Shown: positions 17,284 to 27,025, counted from the first letter of the stretch. The stretch: DNA of 64,000 nucleotides from Bacteroidaceae bacterium (GCA_017617315.1 JAFZWM010000025.1:1-64000), one strand, 5' to 3'. The notes: a model not told the origin generated them from the letters alone. Made by a program: numbers and translations.

Positions 17284-19443
17284 ATGAAAAGGCTTTTAAC
17301 AATCATAACAGCTTCATTACTTGCTATGGCAGACGTACAGGCACAGCCAAAGACATTCATAGGACGCCAGACACCAAAGATTGTGAACCGCCAGTTCACA
17401 CCAGAGGCACTCTGGGCAATGGGACGCGTGGGTGGTGCATCCGTATCACCTGATGCCAAGTCTGTAGTATATAATGTAAGTTACTATAGTGTGGAGGAAA
17501 ACAAGAGCCACACAGTTATATATAAGGTGAACAGCGACGGTACGGGCGAGAAGCTCCTCACTACCGCCAAGACTTCCGAGCTCTCTCCTAAGTACATCAA
17601 GAACGGCACACAGGTTGCCTTCCTCGGTGTGGATGCCGAAGGAACCATGCAGCTCTGGGCTATGAACCCAGACGGCACAGGACGCATCCAGCTCACAAAG
17701 GAGAAGGAGGACGTGGAGGATTTCACTTTCTCTCCAGACGAGAAGAAGGTCATCCTCGTTAAGAGCATCAAGTACGGCAAGCGTACCAACGACCTCTATC
17801 CAGACCTCGACAAGGCAAGCGGACGCGTCATCACAGACCTCATGCATCGCCATTGGGACGAGTGGGTGGAGAACATCCCACATTCTTACGTGGCTGACTT
17901 CGACGGTACAGCCGTAACAAACGTGAAGGACATCCTTGAGGGTGAGCCTTACGAGTGCCCTATGAAGCCATTCGGCGGAATAGAGCAGCTTGCTTGGAGC
18001 ACGGACAGCAAGACTATTGCCTACACTTGCCGCAAGCTCGAAGGACGCGACTATGCCTGCTCAACAGATGCCGACATCTATCTCTACGACGTGGAGACAG
18101 GCAAGGCAAAGAATATCTGCAAGCCAGAGGGATATGTACGCCCAGAGGTTGACTACACAGAGTCACTCAAAGACCAGAAGGTAAACACAGACGCTCCTGT
18201 CATAGGCGGCATGACATTTGCAGGTTACGACATCAACCCTTCATTCTCACCAGACGGCAAGTACATCGCTTGGCAGAGCATGCGTCAGGATGGATATGAG
18301 AGCGACATCAACCGCCTCATCATCATGGACATCAAGACAGGCAAGTGCCGTCAGCTTGCAGCCGACTTTGACAGCAACGTGGAGTCATTCACATGGAGTG
18401 CCGACAGCAAGAAGATATACTTCAACGGAGTATGGCATGGCGAGACACACGTCTATTCTACAGACGTAAAGACAGGCGCATACAAGAAGATTACGGAAGG
18501 ACAGTACGACTTCACAAGCGTACAGCTCTTCGGCAAGAACCTCCTTTGCGGTCGCCAGTCTATGTGCGAGCCAACTGACCTCTACATCGTAAGCACAAAG
18601 GACGGAAGCACAACACGTCTCACAAACGAGAACAAGTACTTCTTCGACAATATCGACTTCGGAAAGGTAGAGCCACATTGGACAAAGGCAACTGACGGAA
18701 AGTCAATCCTCTCATGGATTGTACTCCCACCTAACTTTGACAAGACAAAGAAGTACCCTACCCTCCTCTTCTGCGAGGGAGGCCCTCAGAGCCCAGTAAG
18801 CCAGTTCTGGTCATTCCGCTGGAACATGATGATTATGGCAGCCAACGGCTATGTTGTCGTTGCTCCTAACCGTCGCGGTCTCCCTGGCTTCGGTCATGAG
18901 TGGAACGAAGAGATTTCACTCGACTACGGAGGTCAATGTATGAACGACTACTTCTCAGCCATAGATGATGCTGCAAAGAACCTTCCATACGTGGACAAGG
19001 ACAGACTTGGATGCGTGGGCGCAAGCTTCGGCGGATTCTCCGTATATTGGATTGCAGGTCACCACGACAAGCGTTTCAAGGCATTCATTGCACATGATGG
19101 TATCTTCAACATCGAGCAGCAGTACCTTGAGACAGAGGAGATGTGGTTTGCCAACTGGGATATGGGTGGCGCATTCTGGAACGGTCACGACAAGACATTC
19201 AAGAACTCACCTCACCGTTTCGTGGACAAGTGGGACACTCCTATCCTCTGCATTCAGGGCGAGAAGGACTACCGCATCGTCACTTCACAGGCCATGTCTG
19301 CCTTCAACGCAGCACGCCTCCGTGGCATCCCAGCCGAGTTCCTCTGCTTCCCAGACGAGAACCACTGGGTACTCAAGCCACAGAACGGCATCCTCTGGCA
19401 GAGACGCTACTTCAACTGGTTGGATAAATACTTGAAGAAATAA
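17284..19443 (+). CDS. S9 family peptidase (dipeptidyl/acylaminoacyl peptidase type)
   Basis: A 719-aa exported serine peptidase with a signal peptide cleaved near residue 20. Residues about 45-430 form a WD/PD40-type beta-propeller (NPDGTGRIQLT, SFSPDGKYIAW). The C-terminal alpha/beta-hydrolase domain carries the triad Ser581 (GASFGGFSV), Asp662 (GEKDYRIV) and His694 (DENHWVL). Homologues release di- and tripeptides from longer peptides in the periplasm. The MFS and POT transporter genes follow on the same strand, which fits peptide utilisation. The exact cleavage specificity cannot be read from sequence. Confidence 0.93.
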   Translation: MKRLLTIITASLLAMADVQAQPKTFIGRQTPKIVNRQFTPEALWAMGRVGGASVSPDAKSVVYNVSYYSVEENKSHTVIYKVNSDGTGEKLLTTAKTSELSPKYIKNGTQVAFLGVDAEGTMQLWAMNPDGTGRIQLTKEKEDVEDFTFSPDEKKVILVKSIKYGKRTNDLYPDLDKASGRVITDLMHRHWDEWVENIPHSYVADFDGTAVTNVKDILEGEPYECPMKPFGGIEQLAWSTDSKTIAYTCRKLEGRDYACSTDADIYLYDVETGKAKNICKPEGYVRPEVDYTESLKDQKVNTDAPVIGGMTFAGYDINPSFSPDGKYIAWQSMRQDGYESDINRLIIMDIKTGKCRQLAADFDSNVESFTWSADSKKIYFNGVWHGETHVYSTDVKTGAYKKITEGQYDFTSVQLFGKNLLCGRQSMCEPTDLYIVSTKDGSTTRLTNENKYFFDNIDFGKVEPHWTKATDGKSILSWIVLPPNFDKTKKYPTLLFCEGGPQSPVSQFWSFRWNMMIMAANGYVVVAPNRRGLPGFGHEWNEEISLDYGGQCMNDYFSAIDDAAKNLPYVDKDRLGCVGASFGGFSVYWIAGHHDKRFKAFIAHDGIFNIEQQYLETEEMWFANWDMGGAFWNGHDKTFKNSPHRFVDKWDTPILCIQGEKDYRIVTSQAMSAFNAARLRGIPAEFLCFPDENHWVLKPQNGILWQRRYFNWLDKYLKK

Positions 19444-19501
19444 GAATAACATAGAGTGCCGTGTTCGGCACTCTATAAACCAAAACCTTTAACAAACAAA
19501 T

Positions 19502-20872
19502 ATGACAGAAAAGATTCAAAAGAAGCTAAGTGACAGTACGGCTATGCGCTGGACTGCCCTTGTTATTGTATCCGTAACCATGATGTTCGGATACTTCTTC
19601 ACAGACGTAATGTCTCCACTTGAGCCATTGCTCACAGCAGCTGCAGGTTCAGAGAACGGAATGGGACTTGGATGGACATCATCTGAGTACGGATTCTTCT
19701 CAGGAGCATACGGACTCATGAACGTGTATCTCCTCCTCCTTTTCTTTGGAGGAATCATTCTTGATAAATTCGGTATCCGTTTCACAGGTGTACTCTCTAC
19801 AGCACTCATGTTTGCGGGCGCACTCATCAAGTGGTGGGCTGTTGCAAACCATTTCGAAGGAACAATGTGGGTTCCTTTCGGTGGAGATGTACAGGTACAG
19901 GTAGCTTACGCTGCACTCGGCTTTGCCATCTATGGTGTAGGATGTGAGATTGCAGGTATCACAGTAAGTAAGGTAATCGTTAAGTGGTTCACAGGACATG
20001 AGCTTGCTCTTGCCATGGGACTTCAGGTTGCACTTGCTCGTATCGGTACAGCCGTTGCCCTTGGTGCTGCCCTTCCAATAGCAAAAGCATTTGGTGGAGT
20101 AAGCGCATCAGTTGGTCTTGGAGCTGCCTGCCTCTGCATAGGCATGATTTCATTCATCGTTTATAACGTGATGGACAAGAAGGAAGATGCAGCAGCTGCC
20201 GCAGCAGAAGGCGAGAGCGAGGAAGGCTTCAAGTTCAGCGACCTTGGCGTACTCTTCCTCAACAAGGGATTCTGGTACATCACACTCCTCTGCCTCATGT
20301 TCTATGCAGGAGTGTTCCCATTCCTTAAGTTTGCCACAAAACTCATGGTATTCAAATATGGAGTAGATGCAGAAGTTGCAGGTCTCATTCCTGCCATGCT
20401 CCCATTCGGAACAATCTTCCTCACTCCATTCTTCGGAGGAATATATGACAAGCACGGAAAGGGTGCAACACTCATGATTATCGGTTCTATTCTTCTTACA
20501 ATAGTTCACGTAATATTTGCACTTCCTATCAACTCTTGGCTTCTTGCCATAGCTGTCATGGTTGTGCTCGGTATCGCATTTGGACTCGTTCCTTCTGCCA
20601 TGTGGCCATCTGTACCAAAGATTATCCCAATGAAGCTACTTGGTACGGCTTATGCAGTCATCTTCTACATTCAGAACATAGGTCTCTCTATGGTTCCAAT
20701 GTGGATTGGTTCTGTAAATGACAGGAACACCGACGCTTCAGGCATCATCGACTACACAGAGTCCATGACTATCTTCGCTGGTTTTGGAGCTGTTGCGATT
20801 ATCATCTCCTTCCTCCTTCTCCTCGAAGACAAGAAGAAAGGCTACGGTCTCCAGAAGCCAAATATCAAGTAA
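19502..20872 (+). CDS. Major facilitator superfamily transporter
   Basis: A 456-aa inner-membrane carrier with about 12 hydrophobic helices. The MFS loop signature after helix 2 appears as GGIILDKFGIRFTG, and a related GGIYDKHGKGATL loop occurs in the second half. A charged central loop (MDKKEDAAAAAAEGESEEGF) separates the halves. It lies 58 nt after the S9 peptidase and 39 nt before the POT transporter. The substrate is unknown; context suggests a product of peptide or organic-acid metabolism. Confidence 0.87.
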   Translation: MTEKIQKKLSDSTAMRWTALVIVSVTMMFGYFFTDVMSPLEPLLTAAAGSENGMGLGWTSSEYGFFSGAYGLMNVYLLLLFFGGIILDKFGIRFTGVLSTALMFAGALIKWWAVANHFEGTMWVPFGGDVQVQVAYAALGFAIYGVGCEIAGITVSKVIVKWFTGHELALAMGLQVALARIGTAVALGAALPIAKAFGGVSASVGLGAACLCIGMISFIVYNVMDKKEDAAAAAAEGESEEGFKFSDLGVLFLNKGFWYITLLCLMFYAGVFPFLKFATKLMVFKYGVDAEVAGLIPAMLPFGTIFLTPFFGGIYDKHGKGATLMIIGSILLTIVHVIFALPINSWLLAIAVMVVLGIAFGLVPSAMWPSVPKIIPMKLLGTAYAVIFYIQNIGLSMVPMWIGSVNDRNTDASGIIDYTESMTIFAGFGAVAIIISFLLLLEDKKKGYGLQKPNIK

Positions 20873-20911
20873 ACAATTAACCAATTAATAACTAATCAAA
20901 AAATCATAATT

Positions 20912-22465
20912 ATGTTCGAAGGACAGCCAAAAGGTCTTTTTGCCTTAGCTCTTGCTAACACAGGTGAGCGTTTCGGATATTACACGATGCTCGCAATCTT
21001 CACACTCTTTATGCAAGCCAAATTCGGCTGGAGCGAAGCCGAAGCAGGTCAAGTAAATGCAATCTTCCTTGCTGCAGTTTATTTCCTCCCACTCGTAGGT
21101 GGAGTTCTTGCAGACAAGATTGGTTACGGTCGTTGCGTAACAATAGGTATGGCAGTTATGTTCCTTGGTTATCTTGGACTCGCCATCCCAACAGATAGCA
21201 TAGATACAGCAAAGGTATCTATGATTGGAGGTCTTGCCCTCGTTTCTCTCGGAACAGGCCTCTTCAAGGGAAATCTCCAGGTAATTGTAGGAAATCTCTT
21301 TGACGATTCAAAATATGCTTCAAAGCGTGACTCTGCATTCAGCCTTTTCTACATGGCAATCAACATTGGCGCAATGTTCGCACCATCTATGGCAAAGTGG
21401 GTTACTAACCAGTATCTTGCACAGTATGGCATGGTTTACGATGCAGCTAACACTTCACCAGAGTACCTCGAAGCCCTTTCTGGCGGTTACGGTCTCTGTT
21501 TCGGTGTTGCTTGTATCTCACTTATCCTTTCTGGTGTAATATACTTCTCATTCAGAGGTTGGTTCAAGCATGCTGACGTTACAGTTTCACAGGCAAAGGC
21601 AAGTAACGATGCAAATGTGGAAGAGCTTACTCCAAAGCAGGAGAAAGACCGCATCATCGCACTTCTTCTCGTGTTCTTTGTAGTAATCTTCTTCTGGATG
21701 GCATTCCACCAAAATGGTTCTGCACTCACATTCTTCGCTAAGAAATATACAAACCTCACGGTAGAAGGCCCAATGCGATTCGGATTCAACATCTTCAGCC
21801 TTGCCCTTGTTGCCGTATCTGTTTACACAGGTTTCTCTGCCATCCAGTCAAAGGCTTCACGCACAAAGGCTATCTGCTCAGTTGCTACAGTCGCACTCCT
21901 TGGTTGCGCATACGGCTTGTACACAATGATGGACAACCCAACAATGGCACAGCCATCAGACTTCCAGCAGTTCAACCCATTCTTTGTCGTTGCTCTCACA
22001 CCATTCAGCATGGTACTCTTTGACAGCTTGGCAAATAAGGGCCATGAGGTTAGTGCTCCTACACGTATCGCTTGGGGTATGCTTGTTGCAGCTCTCGGTT
22101 TCGGAGTTATCACGCTTGCATCAACAAGCCTCATCTCTCCAATGGACCTTGGCGACAAGACACAAAGCATCCTCTCTCCAGGATGGCTTATCTCAACATA
22201 CCTCACTCTTACATTCGCAGAGCTTCTCCTCTCACCAATGGGTATCTCATTCGTGACAAAGGTAGCTCCTCCAAAGTACAAGGGTCTTATGATGGGTGGT
22301 TGGTTCGTAGCAACAGCAATTGGTAACTACGCAAGTATGCTTCCATCTATGCTCTGGAATCGCATCCCATTGATGTACAACTGGGCAATACTTATCGCTC
22401 TATGTCTCATAAGTGCCCTTCTCATGTTTGCTCTCCTTGGCAAATTAAAGAAAATGACTGCATAA
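20912..22465 (+). CDS. POT/PTR family proton-coupled peptide transporter
   Basis: A 517-aa polytopic carrier that imports di- and tripeptides with protons. The family motif ExxERFxYY appears in the form ANTGERFGYYTML, with Asn where the first Glu is usual. Other family features are GGVLADKIGYGRCV, GTGLFKGNLQVIVGNLFD, FSLFYMAINIGAMFAP and AELLLSPMGISFVTK. It is the last gene of the S9 peptidase-MFS-POT run. A hairpin at 22489-22525 follows its stop codon. Confidence 0.92.
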   Translation: MFEGQPKGLFALALANTGERFGYYTMLAIFTLFMQAKFGWSEAEAGQVNAIFLAAVYFLPLVGGVLADKIGYGRCVTIGMAVMFLGYLGLAIPTDSIDTAKVSMIGGLALVSLGTGLFKGNLQVIVGNLFDDSKYASKRDSAFSLFYMAINIGAMFAPSMAKWVTNQYLAQYGMVYDAANTSPEYLEALSGGYGLCFGVACISLILSGVIYFSFRGWFKHADVTVSQAKASNDANVEELTPKQEKDRIIALLLVFFVVIFFWMAFHQNGSALTFFAKKYTNLTVEGPMRFGFNIFSLALVAVSVYTGFSAIQSKASRTKAICSVATVALLGCAYGLYTMMDNPTMAQPSDFQQFNPFFVVALTPFSMVLFDSLANKGHEVSAPTRIAWGMLVAALGFGVITLASTSLISPMDLGDKTQSILSPGWLISTYLTLTFAELLLSPMGISFVTKVAPPKYKGLMMGGWFVATAIGNYASMLPSMLWNRIPLMYNWAILIALCLISALLMFALLGKLKKMTA

Positions 22466-22488
22466 TGCATATTTCTCAATAATTATCA

Positions 22489-22525
22489 TACGCCCATATC
22501 TCTTGTTCTGAGAGGTATGGGCGTA
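22489..22525. terminator. Hairpin after the POT transporter
   Basis: TACGCCCATATCTC pairs with GAGAGGTATGGGCGTA around a short loop, with a two-base bulge. It lies 24 nt after the transporter stop and probably terminates that transcript. Confidence 0.6.
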
Positions 22526-22666
22526 AAATTTAATGTAGAACCAAATGAAACTAGGGAAGAAGAGGAAATTATGGTTCGAAGCTTGTATAGACAACAGATG
22601 GGCAGAAATAGATGTGATTCAGTATCCATAACAATCAATCTCAAGAAGCTCAACAAGGTTGCATAA
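22517..22666 (+). CDS. Possible very small ORF (49 aa)
   Basis: An ATG inside the right arm of the preceding hairpin opens a 49-codon frame encoding an acidic N-terminus (NETREEEEIMVRSLY) and a basic C-terminus (NLKKLNKVA). It is enclosed by two strong hairpins. No family is recognised. It may be a remnant of a longer gene or chance. Confidence 0.2.
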   Translation: MGVKFNVEPNETREEEEIMVRSLYRQQMGRNRCDSVSITINLKKLNKVA

Positions 22667-22684
22667 CAGCCAACACGGAACAAC

Positions 22685-22730
22685 ATATACAAAGAGGGTG
22701 TGCCAAAATAGGCACACCCTCTTTGTATAT
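22685..22730. terminator. Strong bidirectional terminator, 20-bp perfect arms
   Basis: ATATACAAAGAGGGTGTGCC (22685-22704) and its exact complement (22711-22730) flank the loop AAAATA. It ends the PfkB kinase transcript on the minus strand, which stops at 22754. A close relative lies at 38543-38572. Confidence 0.8.
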
Positions 22731-22753
22731 TATCAAGCATAACTAAGTACGCA

Positions 22754-23716
22754 TTAAACGACCATGCATTTATTGTTATATATTCTGTTCCTAAGTCGTC
22801 GGAAGAACTTGCGAATCTTGATGCGAAGATGGTGAGGAATACGACGGTAGGCATCGTCCTCCGTTCCTTGGAATGGTCCATGACCTTCCACCTTCAGGGT
22901 GCATACGGCAGAGGCAAACTTACCTGCATCCATTGGCTTGTCACCCTGAACACGCTTGAAGACGTAGCTCATCACGAAGGTATCGCCACATCCCGTTGCG
23001 TCGCACACATGTATTGGGTCGTAAGCTGGTATATCGTAGAAGGTGTCGTTGGCATATATGATTGAGCCGTAGCTACCAAGGGTAAGAAGCACCTCCTTCA
23101 CTCCCCAGTCGCAGAGTTTGCGACAAGCCTCGTGGAAGTCCTTGATACCCGTGAGCACCTCTATCTCGTACTCATTCACCTTGAGTATGTCGATATACTT
23201 GAGTGCCTCGTGCTTGTTCTCCCAGTCGCAGGCATACACGTTCTCATCACGCACCTCACGGAGGTAGCCCTGTGCATCGACCACGAGAGTGCCCCTCTCA
23301 GAGAGGTACTTGATTACATCCACGGAGAAGTCGTCGGCAAGGAGACTACCAAGCACGATGTACTTAGCCCTTACGTCCTTGACTGACTCGATGGTGAATG
23401 GGTCTGCCTTGGCACGCACCCTTTGCTTGCGGTTGTTTTGGTTCTTGCCGTATATATTCTCAAAATATACACTCTTACGGCTTGGCACAACATCAACGTC
23501 TATGCCAAGCGCACGTATATCGTCCACAGCCTTCATCTCGCTCTCGGCAAGGGAAGCCACAAGCTTGACTGATGGCTTGTAGTCCTTGGTGGAGCTAAGC
23601 AAGTGGCTTATTCCGTGTGAGAAATAGTATGTTGTACCTCCTGGCTGGTAAACCTCTTTCTCAGGAGTTACTATCTTATCAAGTGTTATGTGCCCTATAC
23701 AACAAATGTCTGTCAT
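22754..23716 (-). CDS. PfkB-family carbohydrate/nucleoside kinase
   Basis: A 320-aa ribokinase-fold kinase. I use the ATG at 23716 (MTDICCIGHITLDKI), which begins the first beta-strand of the fold. The frame could extend to 23764. The N-terminal GGTTYYFSHG and C-terminal DATGCGDTFVMSYVFKRV (catalytic Asp in GCGD, anion hole) are the PfkB signatures. The phosphorylated substrate cannot be told from the sequence. It is monocistronic and faces the convergent POT gene. Confidence 0.88.
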   Translation of the reverse strand: MTDICCIGHITLDKIVTPEKEVYQPGGTTYYFSHGISHLLSSTKDYKPSVKLVASLAESEMKAVDDIRALGIDVDVVPSRKSVYFENIYGKNQNNRKQRVRAKADPFTIESVKDVRAKYIVLGSLLADDFSVDVIKYLSERGTLVVDAQGYLREVRDENVYACDWENKHEALKYIDILKVNEYEIEVLTGIKDFHEACRKLCDWGVKEVLLTLGSYGSIIYANDTFYDIPAYDPIHVCDATGCGDTFVMSYVFKRVQGDKPMDAGKFASAVCTLKVEGHGPFQGTEDDAYRRIPHHLRIKIRKFFRRLRNRIYNNKCMVV

Positions 23717-23880
23717 AAGAATCTTCAATATATTACTACGCCGACCTTCCTCTATTATTCCCACTGGGGGTAGCTGGTCACGGCATGTATTTGGACTATG
23801 GAATGATAACTGATAATAGAATTACAATAATACGTTTTAACGTTTCTTCTAAACGGCTGCAAATATATACAAAAATAATA

Positions 23881-23934
23881 TATCCACATTATCCCTGACA
23901 CGACTTTCTTCCTCGTCAATCAATAATGTGGATA
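23881..23934. terminator. Inverted repeat after the GH51 gene
   Basis: TATCCACATTA (23881-23891) pairs with TAATGTGGATA (23924-23934). It lies 11 nt beyond the arabinofuranosidase stop. No clear T-run follows, so terminator function is tentative. Confidence 0.4.
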
Positions 23935-23944
23935 TATAGAACAA

Positions 23945-26395
23945 TTATTTCTTTATTTTGTTGCACACAATGCGAATAACCGAGAATGAGAACTTAGGCA
24001 TCTCGTATGTGAACGTGTCGCCCACCTCGATGTCGCTTGTCTCTGGCTTTGCTATGTCCCTGTCACCGGCATTGCCACTTATCACGCTCACCTTGGCTGT
24101 CTTGCTGTAGCCAGCGAGTGAACCAAGGTTAACGGTAAGCTTGTTTGCCATAGGAACGGCATTGACGAGCTTGATGATGATGTCGCCAGTCTCCTTATCC
24201 TTAACTACAGATGACGTAACGCGCTTGGCGAAGTCTGCCTGCAACCATCGCGCATCTCTACCCTCAAGGTTGACGTTGAGGGAGGAAGCAATATACTCGT
24301 CACCTGCATTCTGACCACAAAGTGCCTGCACGTAGTAGTTAGGCGTAGGCTTAACCTCCGTATTGTTGAAGTAGATGAGGTCAGGGTTCCATTGCGTGTG
24401 TCCTTCCTTGGCAAGGAGAGGCGCATAGCTTGACATAACCACCACGTCGGCATTACGCTCCACGTTGGTGATGTGTATTGCCTCTGCAAGGGCGTTCTCA
24501 AGACGGTTGCCCTTGCTTGCCCACTCACCGAGATAGACCTTTGTGCCCGTACGTGAATACTTGTCGTAGAAATCCTGATGATTAAGATACCATCCTATTG
24601 GGTTATAGTAGTGTTCATCCACCACCTCGATGTTCCTTTCCTTGGCTTCCTTCCATCCGTACTCATAGTCGCTGCCCTCCCAGAAAGGACCGACAGTACC
24701 GACCACGGTAATCTCAGGATGTGCCTTCTTGATACCCTCGATGAGGAAACGGTAACGCTCAAGGAACACGTCGCTTATTAAGTCCTCGTTACCTATGCCG
24801 AGGTACTTCATTCCGAATGGCTTTGGGTGACCAGCCTTTGCACGCATCTGTGCCAGCTTACTTGTCTTGGCATCGCCATTAGCCCACTCTATGAGGTCGA
24901 GCAACTCCTGAAGGTATGACTCCATGGTGAGAGGCTTGCCCATGTAAGTGTAAGGCGATGGCTTGCCATTCAGCTCCTTCTCAAAAGGAATACCGCCCTG
25001 CTGACCGTTACCGCCCCTGTGCGAGTTCTGGCAAGGCACGCCTGCTGCAAGCACAGGCAAGGCAGTAGCACCAATGTCCTCGCAATACTGGAAATACTCG
25101 TAGAATCCGATGCCTCGTGACTGGTGGTAGTTCCAGATATTTGAGTCATACTGTCGTTCCCAAAGGTCGCCGACAGTAGCCTGCCAATGGTATATATTGT
25201 CGATGCCCTGTCCATGTGAGGCACAGCCTCCAGGGAAACGTATGAACTGAGGCTTCATGTCCGCAAGCGTCTGTGCAAGGTCGGCACGCATACCGTTCTT
25301 GCGGTTCTTGAATGTTTTCTGTGGGAAGAGTGACACGAAGTCTATGTCCAACCATCCTTTCTGAAGCGGTTCGATGGCAAGGACAGCATCCTTGACTGTC
25401 TCCGAAGCTGTAAGCACGGCAGTCAATGGTCGCCACTCCTTCGTTGCACTTATGGTAGTCGACGCTATCGTCTTGTCCTTACTGAGGAGACTCACCCTCA
25501 ACTTACCAGCACCCTTGGCAAAGATAGTGAGGTTATACTTATCCTTGGCACGCAAGGCTATGCCGTCCCATCCCTCGTTGATGAGTCGTGCGCCCACCTC
25601 TGTAGTGGTGAGTACGGAATAGTGTGGGTTGTTCCTATGTATAGGAGCCTCATCAGAGATAGTCCACTCCGTGCCCTTGCCCTCAAGTCGCCATGAGGTC
25701 TTGGCATTCCATTCGCCACGGTCAAGCTTGTTGTACTCAAAGTCACGATTCTGGATAAGTTCTGCATACAGACCGCCATCGGCAGAGTAGTTGATGTCCT
25801 CAAAGAAGATACCGAACAACTCAGGCGAGATAGCCTTCGTGTCGTCCAGTCTTACATCAAGGCTTGTAGCCACCTTACCCTTATAGTCATCTATCGCCTT
25901 AATGGTGAGACGCTCGCCATCCATCTGACCGCGTAGCTTGGCTGCCTGCAACTGAGCCACGAGGTTCTCCACAATCTTGTATGGCACCTTTATTATATTA
26001 TCACGTGAAGCAGCCTCCAACTCAGCTTTCTTCTTCTCGAAGGCTTCCTTTGAGAGGAAAGGATAGTCCTGTGGCTTCCACAAGTAGAGGTCTGCGGATT
26101 GCGTAGTGGCAATCTGTGGATGATTAGGATTAGGAATGAACTCCGCATAGAACATGCCATTGTCATAGCGTAGTACAGGAGTGTGCATCTTCTTCTCCGA
26201 GCCCCAAGGTCCGTAGTCACTCTTGAACAGGTTCTGGTTGCCCACGGCTATCCAGTTCTTACAGTCAACGGAATAGGAAATCTGCAATCCCTCCGACGGC
26301 GAAGGGTTGTAAGCCTTCACATACACCGAGTCAGGGTGGTTAGCCCATACGGATGTAGATAGGGCGAGGAACATGGATGTAAATAATGTCTTCAT
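23945..26395 (-). CDS. GH51 alpha-L-arabinofuranosidase
   Basis: An 816-aa exported glycosidase that removes arabinofuranosyl side chains from arabinan or arabinoxylan. The signal peptide covers about residues 1-18. Residues about 20-115 resemble one blade of a GH43-like propeller (YSVDCKNWIAVG), followed by a linker. The GH51 part starts near residue 185 (SPELFGIFFEDINYSADGG). It holds FIRFPGGCASHGQGI, the acid/base Glu in KYLGIGNED, and the probable nucleophile Glu in KVYLGEWAS. The C-terminal beta-domain ends with FSFSVIRI. No SusC/D or other polysaccharide-locus genes adjoin it. Confidence 0.93.
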   Translation of the reverse strand: MKTLFTSMFLALSTSVWANHPDSVYVKAYNPSPSEGLQISYSVDCKNWIAVGNQNLFKSDYGPWGSEKKMHTPVLRYDNGMFYAEFIPNPNHPQIATTQSADLYLWKPQDYPFLSKEAFEKKKAELEAASRDNIIKVPYKIVENLVAQLQAAKLRGQMDGERLTIKAIDDYKGKVATSLDVRLDDTKAISPELFGIFFEDINYSADGGLYAELIQNRDFEYNKLDRGEWNAKTSWRLEGKGTEWTISDEAPIHRNNPHYSVLTTTEVGARLINEGWDGIALRAKDKYNLTIFAKGAGKLRVSLLSKDKTIASTTISATKEWRPLTAVLTASETVKDAVLAIEPLQKGWLDIDFVSLFPQKTFKNRKNGMRADLAQTLADMKPQFIRFPGGCASHGQGIDNIYHWQATVGDLWERQYDSNIWNYHQSRGIGFYEYFQYCEDIGATALPVLAAGVPCQNSHRGGNGQQGGIPFEKELNGKPSPYTYMGKPLTMESYLQELLDLIEWANGDAKTSKLAQMRAKAGHPKPFGMKYLGIGNEDLISDVFLERYRFLIEGIKKAHPEITVVGTVGPFWEGSDYEYGWKEAKERNIEVVDEHYYNPIGWYLNHQDFYDKYSRTGTKVYLGEWASKGNRLENALAEAIHITNVERNADVVVMSSYAPLLAKEGHTQWNPDLIYFNNTEVKPTPNYYVQALCGQNAGDEYIASSLNVNLEGRDARWLQADFAKRVTSSVVKDKETGDIIIKLVNAVPMANKLTVNLGSLAGYSKTAKVSVISGNAGDRDIAKPETSDIEVGDTFTYEMPKFSFSVIRIVCNKIKK

Positions 26396-26462
26396 TATGT
26401 TTTTGAAATAAAAAAATGGTTAATAAGCTAATAATAGTATTAAGTAGTGTTTTTATTTATAT

Positions 26463-26500
26463 AGACGAAAATTAAGAATAAGAATTCTTAATTTTCGTCT
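26463..26500. terminator. Hairpin after the small lipoprotein gene
   Basis: AGACGAAAATTAAGAAT (26463-26479) and ATTCTTAATTTTCGTCT (26484-26500) form a perfect 17-bp stem with a 4-nt loop, 36 nt beyond the stop of the minus-strand lipoprotein gene. Confidence 0.65.
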
Positions 26501-26535
26501 TGTCATGTATAGTCTCTGTTTGGTAGAAACTATTG

Positions 26536-26976
26536 TTAGTTTGATGTGTCCTCTGTTGGCTTATCCTCCTTAGGCATCACAATAAGTGTAGCTGAGGCAG
26601 TAGGTCCGTCAGCAAAAGGATTGTTCTTGCCTGTGTAGATTGAAATCTGCGAAGTGAAAGTAACGTTATGTGTTCCTTCCTTAGTTGCAACAACATGAGT
26701 GTTGATGTAAGGGTCGAGAGCACCACCGTCAGGCTTAACCATGCTCTTCCAGCTCTCGCCGTCCATAGTCAAGTACTGCTTTGTGTAGTACCAGTATGCA
26801 CCAATATTCTCATACGTAAGCATGACAAGCACCGTGTCGCCCACGTGACATGGGTTAGGAGCAATATAAATACCCTTTACAACAGGTTCAACGAACTCTT
26901 TTTCTTTCTCACATGAAGTAAAGACTGTAGTGGCAATCAACGTAATGAAAGCCAAAAGGAATGTGTTCTTTTTCAT
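26536..26976 (-). CDS. Small lipoprotein, unknown function
   Basis: A 146-aa protein with a lipoprotein signal peptide ending in FTSC (lipobox Cys at residue 21) followed by acidic residues. The mature part looks like one beta-sandwich domain (PNPCHVGDTVLVMLTYENIG, GTHNVTFTSQISIYTG) similar in style to Ig-like or PKD folds. The family is not recognised. It has its own divergent promoter shared with the ribE region. Confidence 0.8.
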   Translation of the reverse strand: MKKNTFLLAFITLIATTVFTSCEKEKEFVEPVVKGIYIAPNPCHVGDTVLVMLTYENIGAYWYYTKQYLTMDGESWKSMVKPDGGALDPYINTHVVATKEGTHNVTFTSQISIYTGKNNPFADGPTASATLIVMPKEDKPTEDTSN

Positions 26977-27017
26977 TTTGTATAATCTTTTTCTATGTAT
27001 TTGCTTTTGTTTACGTG

Positions 27018-27025
27018 CAAAGGTA
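27018..27025 (-). promoter_or_regulatory. Promoter -7 box for the small lipoprotein
   Basis: The minus strand reads TACCTTTG, an exact TAnnTTTG match 41 nt before the ATG at 26976. It partly abuts the ribE -33 region on the other strand. Confidence 0.6.
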
